Below are positions 60,400-64,000 of a stretch of DNA of 64,000 nt, piece after piece. This DNA is from Prolixibacteraceae bacterium. GTDB lineage: Bacteria > Bacteroidota > Bacteroidia > Bacteroidales > Prolixibacteraceae. A program made the translations under genes and the position numbers. The stretch covers positions 1 to 64,000 of the forward strand of contig JAFLKN010000017.1 of the NCBI GenBank assembly GCA_019163175.1, given 5' to 3'. The notes beneath the pieces were generated by a model. That model was not told where the DNA came from. It saw only the letters and a list, made by a program, of their open reading frames with translations, and searched no databases. Position 1 is the first letter of the stretch. Each line of letters begins with the position of its first letter.

Positions 60400-63156
60400 A
60401 TGAAACACAGTACTCTGGCAATCGCACTCCTTTTTATTCTCCTTTCATGCACGGCAAATGGGAAGCTAACTTTGAGCGTCAAAAACCTGAAAACTACAGT
60501 AGATAAAGTTCCACTGTTTAGTTGGCAAATCAATTCCGATCAGCGGAATCAAATCCAATCAGCATACCAGATTTTGGTATCAAACAATCCTGAAGATTTA
60601 AAAAATACAGAAGGAAATCTCTGGAACTCCGGAAAAGTAAATTCGGATCAATCGGTTTTGGTAGCAGGAATATTTGAGCTAAAACCAGCACAGACTTATT
60701 TCTGGAAAGTTAAAATCTGGAATCAGGACAATCAGGAATCGGAATGGAGCGAAGTAGCTTCGTTTAGAACTGGATTATTTTCGGTGGATGATTGGGCAGA
60801 TGCAAAATGGATTGGCTATGAAGATATGCCTGCAGAAAAAAAAATGACTCCCGGAGTACATGGTAATGGTGACAAATTGGGTGACAAATGCCTTGATCGT
60901 CCCGTTATTCCATTGTTCCGGAAAGAATTTGAAGTAAGCAAAAAGATCAAAGAGGCAACTTTATACATCACGGGATTAGGTCAATATGAGGCTTCAATCA
61001 ATGGCCAAAAAGTTGGCAATTCATTTCTGAGTCCCGGCTGGACCAATTACGACAAAACAGTTTTTTACAATTCGTACGACGTAACCGGAATGCTGCGACA
61101 GGGTAAAAATGCGATTGGAGCAATGGTCGGAAATGGTTTTTACAACATCAACCGCGAACGTTACCGCAAACTGGTGATTGCCTGGGGAAACCCGAAGTTG
61201 ATCGGGCAACTGCGCATTCGTTTTACCGATGGAACGGAGCAAATTCTGGTGACTGGCACCGACTGGAAAACCGCGCCATCTCCTATTACTTTTACCAGCA
61301 TTTATGGTGGAGAAGATTACGATGCAAGGCTCGAACAGAACGGTTGGAATCAGTCTGGCTTCAATGATTCAGTCTGGAAGAATGCGATTCTGATGACTAT
61401 TCCTACAGGAAAACTCACTGAAGAGAAAGATTATCCGCTTGAAATTAAAGAGACTTTTTCAGCAAAAACGATAAAAAAATTGGGAGATGGCGGCTATTTG
61501 TATGATTTTGCACAAAATGCCTCTGGAATTGTTGAATTGAAAGTGAAAGGCAAAAAGGGGCAGGTCGTGCGCTTGATTCCTTCGGAATTACTAACCAAAG
61601 AAAATCAGCCCAATCAATCAGCATCGGGCTCTCCGTATTCGTTTTCGTACACACTAAAAGGCGATGGCGAAGAAATCTGGCGTCCGCGATTTACCTATTA
61701 TGGATTTCGGTATGTAAAGGTTGAAGGTGCAATTCCTGATTCGGCAAAATCGACCGGTGATGTAGCCCGTTTGATTGATCTGAAATTGCTGCATAACCGC
61801 AATTCCACTCCATCCGCTGGAACATTTTCCTGTTCAAATGAGTTGTTCAACCGAACTTTCGACCTCATCAACTGGGGAATTAAAAGCAACCTACAAAGTG
61901 TTCTCACCGATTGTCCACATCGCGAAAAATTGGGTTGGCTCGAACAGACTTTCCTGATGGGCAGTTCGGTTCATTTCAATTTCGATCTGTACCAACTTTA
62001 CAGCAAACAGGTGGACGACATGATGGAAGCCCAGCTCGAAAACGGCCTGGTTCCGGATATCGCTCCTGAATTTGTTCCTTTTGGTGGTGGTTTCCGTGAT
62101 TCGCCCGAATGGGGAAGTGCCTCGGTGATTTTGCCCTGGCTGATTTACAAGTGGTACGGCGATGTTTCGGTAATGGAAAAAGCCTTGCCCATGATGATTC
62201 GTTATGCCGAATACCTGAAAAGCAAATCCGATCATCACATCGTGTCGCACGGATTGGGCGATTGGTTCGACTACGGACCGAAACAACCCGGAGAAGCGCA
62301 ATTGACTCCAAAAGCACTGACGGCTACCTCCATTTATTATTACGATGTAAAATTGTTGTCAGAAATGGCTTCGGTTCTGAAAAAGACCGACGAGCAAAAA
62401 AAATTGGCCGCATGGGCCGGTGAAATCAAAACAGCTTTCAACGCGAAATTCTTTAATCCGAAAACCGGGGTAATTTCAACCGGAAGCCAGACGGCGATGG
62501 CGATGCCGTGGTGCGTTGGCCTTATCGATGAGCAATACAAAACCAAAGTGATGCAGAATCTGGAAGATTCGATTCGCGCACAGGGGAAACCTTTGACTGC
62601 CGGAGATGTTGGATTCCGTTACTTGGTTGAAGCATTGACTTTCGGTGGAAAATCGCAGTTGCTCTACGAAATGAATGCCCGCGACGATGTTCCCGGATAT
62701 GGTTTTCAACTGAAAAAAGGCGCCACCGCACTGACCGAATCGTGGCCGGCACTGGAAAATGTTTCGAATAATCACCTGATGCTGGGTCATTTGATGGACT
62801 GGTTTTATGCCGGATTGGGAGGCATCAGTCAGACCGAAAAATCAGTAGCATACAAAGAGATTGTGATCAAAGCCGAAATGGTGGGCGACCTCACCTGGGC
62901 CAAAGCAAGCTACCAGTCATCCTATGGCGAAATCCACTCGGAATGGGAAAAGTCAGGAACTTCAGTAAAGATGAATGTGACCATTCCGGCCAATACCACT
63001 GCTCTCATTTATATACCTTTCAGTGCGGGATCGACAATAAATGAGAGTGGAAAAGACATTTCAGGAATAAAAAATATCCAGATAATTGGCGAAGAAAACG
63101 GACGAAAAATTCTGAAAGTCGGGTCAGGCACTTTCCAATTTACATCAGGCATCTAA
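60400..63156 (+). CDS. GH78-family alpha-L-rhamnosidase
   Basis: A 918-residue exported enzyme with a lipoprotein-type signal (LLFILLSC, lipidation at Cys17). The order is an N-terminal fibronectin-like domain (about 25-130), Bac_rhamnosidase N and beta domains (LYITGLGQYEASINGQKVGNSFLSPGWTNYDKTVFYNSYDVT), a central (alpha/alpha)6 barrel and a C-terminal beta domain. DCPHREKLGWLEQ begins with Asp504 and contains Glu509, the acidic residues conserved in GH78. It removes terminal alpha-L-rhamnose from plant pectin, glycosides or similar glycans, probably in the periplasm or on the surface. It precedes the GH106-like gene. Confidence 0.94.
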   Translation: MKHSTLAIALLFILLSCTANGKLTLSVKNLKTTVDKVPLFSWQINSDQRNQIQSAYQILVSNNPEDLKNTEGNLWNSGKVNSDQSVLVAGIFELKPAQTYFWKVKIWNQDNQESEWSEVASFRTGLFSVDDWADAKWIGYEDMPAEKKMTPGVHGNGDKLGDKCLDRPVIPLFRKEFEVSKKIKEATLYITGLGQYEASINGQKVGNSFLSPGWTNYDKTVFYNSYDVTGMLRQGKNAIGAMVGNGFYNINRERYRKLVIAWGNPKLIGQLRIRFTDGTEQILVTGTDWKTAPSPITFTSIYGGEDYDARLEQNGWNQSGFNDSVWKNAILMTIPTGKLTEEKDYPLEIKETFSAKTIKKLGDGGYLYDFAQNASGIVELKVKGKKGQVVRLIPSELLTKENQPNQSASGSPYSFSYTLKGDGEEIWRPRFTYYGFRYVKVEGAIPDSAKSTGDVARLIDLKLLHNRNSTPSAGTFSCSNELFNRTFDLINWGIKSNLQSVLTDCPHREKLGWLEQTFLMGSSVHFNFDLYQLYSKQVDDMMEAQLENGLVPDIAPEFVPFGGGFRDSPEWGSASVILPWLIYKWYGDVSVMEKALPMMIRYAEYLKSKSDHHIVSHGLGDWFDYGPKQPGEAQLTPKALTATSIYYYDVKLLSEMASVLKKTDEQKKLAAWAGEIKTAFNAKFFNPKTGVISTGSQTAMAMPWCVGLIDEQYKTKVMQNLEDSIRAQGKPLTAGDVGFRYLVEALTFGGKSQLLYEMNARDDVPGYGFQLKKGATALTESWPALENVSNNHLMLGHLMDWFYAGLGGISQTEKSVAYKEIVIKAEMVGDLTWAKASYQSSYGEIHSEWEKSGTSVKMNVTIPANTTALIYIPFSAGSTINESGKDISGIKNIQIIGEENGRKILKVGSGTFQFTSGI

Positions 63157-63180
63157 CCTAAACGAACTAAACTTATAGCG

Positions 63181-63252
63181 ATGAAACGAGCCATGATAAA
63201 AACATTCTCACACACAAGAATGACTATTTGGCGAGTTCCATATGGCAATTAA
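63181..63252 (+). CDS. Possible 23-residue peptide ORF
   Basis: ATG 63181 to TAA encodes a basic peptide starting MKRAMIKTFSHTRM and ending VPYGN. It sits between the GH78 and GH106-like genes, and its first codons (ATGAAACGA) copy those of the latter. It could be a vestige of a duplicated gene start rather than an expressed peptide. Confidence 0.25.
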   Translation: MKRAMIKTFSHTRMTIWRVPYGN

Positions 63253-63270
63253 AAAACAAATAATAGACAT

Positions 63271-64000
63271 ATGAAACGAATAGTATTTATTTTGCCGATT
63301 CTGGCAGTATTGACAATCATTCTTTCCTGCCAGTCTGATCGTTCCAAAGTGTCGGACAAGGGTTTGGAAAGTGGATTTATCACTCCGCCCGATTCGATAC
63401 AAACCGGCGTTTACTGGTACTGGATATCTGATAATATTTCTAAAGAGGGAGTTGTAAAAGACCTCCAATCGATGAAAAAGGCCGGGATCAACCGGGCATT
63501 TATCGGCAATATCGGGTTGAGCGATATTCCTTACGGAAAGGTCAAAATGCTGAGTGAAGAATGGTGGGATATTTTGCATACTGCGCTGAAAACAGCCACC
63601 GAACTGAACATTGAAATCGGAATTTTTAATTCGCCAGGCTGGAGCCAGTCTGGTGGTCCGTGGATTAAAGCTGAAGAGGCCATGCGCTACCTCACTGCTT
63701 CCGAATTGCGCGTAAAAGGACCACAAAAACTGTCTCAAAAACTGGAAAAACCCGTCGAGATTTTTCAGGATGTAAAAGTTTTGGCCTGGCCAGTCCCCAA
63801 AGATGATCAGTTGGTGCTGAACAAACAAAACGGAAAAATCACATCGTCTCCTAAAACTGCTGATCTGGCAAGTATTTGGGATGGAAATAAAAAAACGGGA
63901 ATCAATCTAGCCGAGGGCGTGGAATATGTCATCGATTTAGAAGCAACCCAACCGTTTACGGCTCGGAGTCTTTCGGTTCGCCCGACAGAACAGCGAATGC
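63271..64000 (+). CDS. GH106-like alpha-L-rhamnosidase, N-terminal part (3' truncated by window edge)
   Basis: ATG 63271 opens a frame still open at the window end (243 residues visible). MKRIVFILPILAVLTIILSC is a lipoprotein signal (Cys20). The following PDSIQTGVYWYWISDNISKEGVVKDLQSMKKAGINRAFIGNIG and NIEIGIFNSPGWSQSGGPWI segments match the start of GH106-type rhamnosidases (beta-strand/TIM-like region with W-x-x-W and SPGW). It should work with the GH78 enzyme upstream on rhamnose-containing glycans. Catalytic residues lie beyond the window and cannot be checked. Confidence 0.8.
   Translation, partial: MKRIVFILPILAVLTIILSCQSDRSKVSDKGLESGFITPPDSIQTGVYWYWISDNISKEGVVKDLQSMKKAGINRAFIGNIGLSDIPYGKVKMLSEEWWDILHTALKTATELNIEIGIFNSPGWSQSGGPWIKAEEAMRYLTASELRVKGPQKLSQKLEKPVEIFQDVKVLAWPVPKDDQLVLNKQNGKITSSPKTADLASIWDGNKKTGINLAEGVEYVIDLEATQPFTARSLSVRPTEQRM

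Overview
The window looks like a chromosomal segment from a free-living, glycan-degrading member of the Bacteroidota (Bacteroidales/Marinilabiliales type, possibly Prolixibacteraceae; the family is a guess). Supporting signs are a canonical Bacteroidota promoter (TTTG-N19-TAnnTTTG) before rplU, weak Shine-Dalgarno sequences, a type IX secretion (T9SS) sorting tail on a giant protease, family S1 sulfatases, GH127/GH78/GH106-type enzymes, and a single-subunit membrane pyrophosphatase.

Layout. 1-4.2 kb: the end of a GH5 endoglucanase, an SDR, a secreted protein with a duplicated domain and a GPH-type sugar symporter, all on + and probably one saccharide locus. 4.3-17.4 kb: core genes (dihydroorotate-dehydrogenase-like protein, hppA, DMT exporter, retropepsin-like protein, mdh, ppa, thyA-folA, nucleoside permease, bifunctional nuclease, rplU-rpmA, serS), punctuated by clear terminators. 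17.4-21.2 kb: two small minus-strand membrane ORFs (one frameshifted) and two adjacent sulfatases. 21.3-28.6 kb: a glycogen cluster (glgB, GSCFA protein, glycosyltransferase, glgP) closed by a 26-bp perfect terminator stem.

28.8-36.9 kb holds the most interesting system: a transglutaminase-DUF2126 protein facing a minus-strand operon of circularly permuted ATP-grasp, alpha-E, a second transglutaminase and an Anbu-type proteasome-like peptidase. The components are known from comparative genomics as a predicted peptide synthesis/modification and turnover system, but its substrate is not known to me. An array of palindromes separates the two arms, and another palindromic element lies inside the operon.

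36.9-44.1 kb: an AT-rich accessory pair (one protein with a HEPN-like RX4H motif) beside an unusual tRNA-like sequence, then YchJ-like protein, rlmF, a Yip1 protein, a CAP-domain protein and a URO-D-like protein, with two inverted-repeat (MITE-like) elements. 44.2-51 kb: MFS transporter, DUF5009 acyltransferase-like protein, creatininase-family hydrolase, exported Gfo/Idh oxidoreductase and GH127 beta-L-arabinofuranosidase, consistent with uptake and breakdown of plant-type sugars. 51-57.6 kb: a 1968-residue C10 cysteine protease with repeated adhesin-like domains and a T9SS tail, plus a lipoprotein. 57.9-64 kb: DUF3052-like protein, a 2-hydroxyacid-dehydrogenase homologue that seems to lack its catalytic residues, an AraC regulator, a GH78 rhamnosidase and the start of a GH106-like hydrolase. 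No SusC/SusD pair, rRNA, CRISPR array or transposase was recognised.
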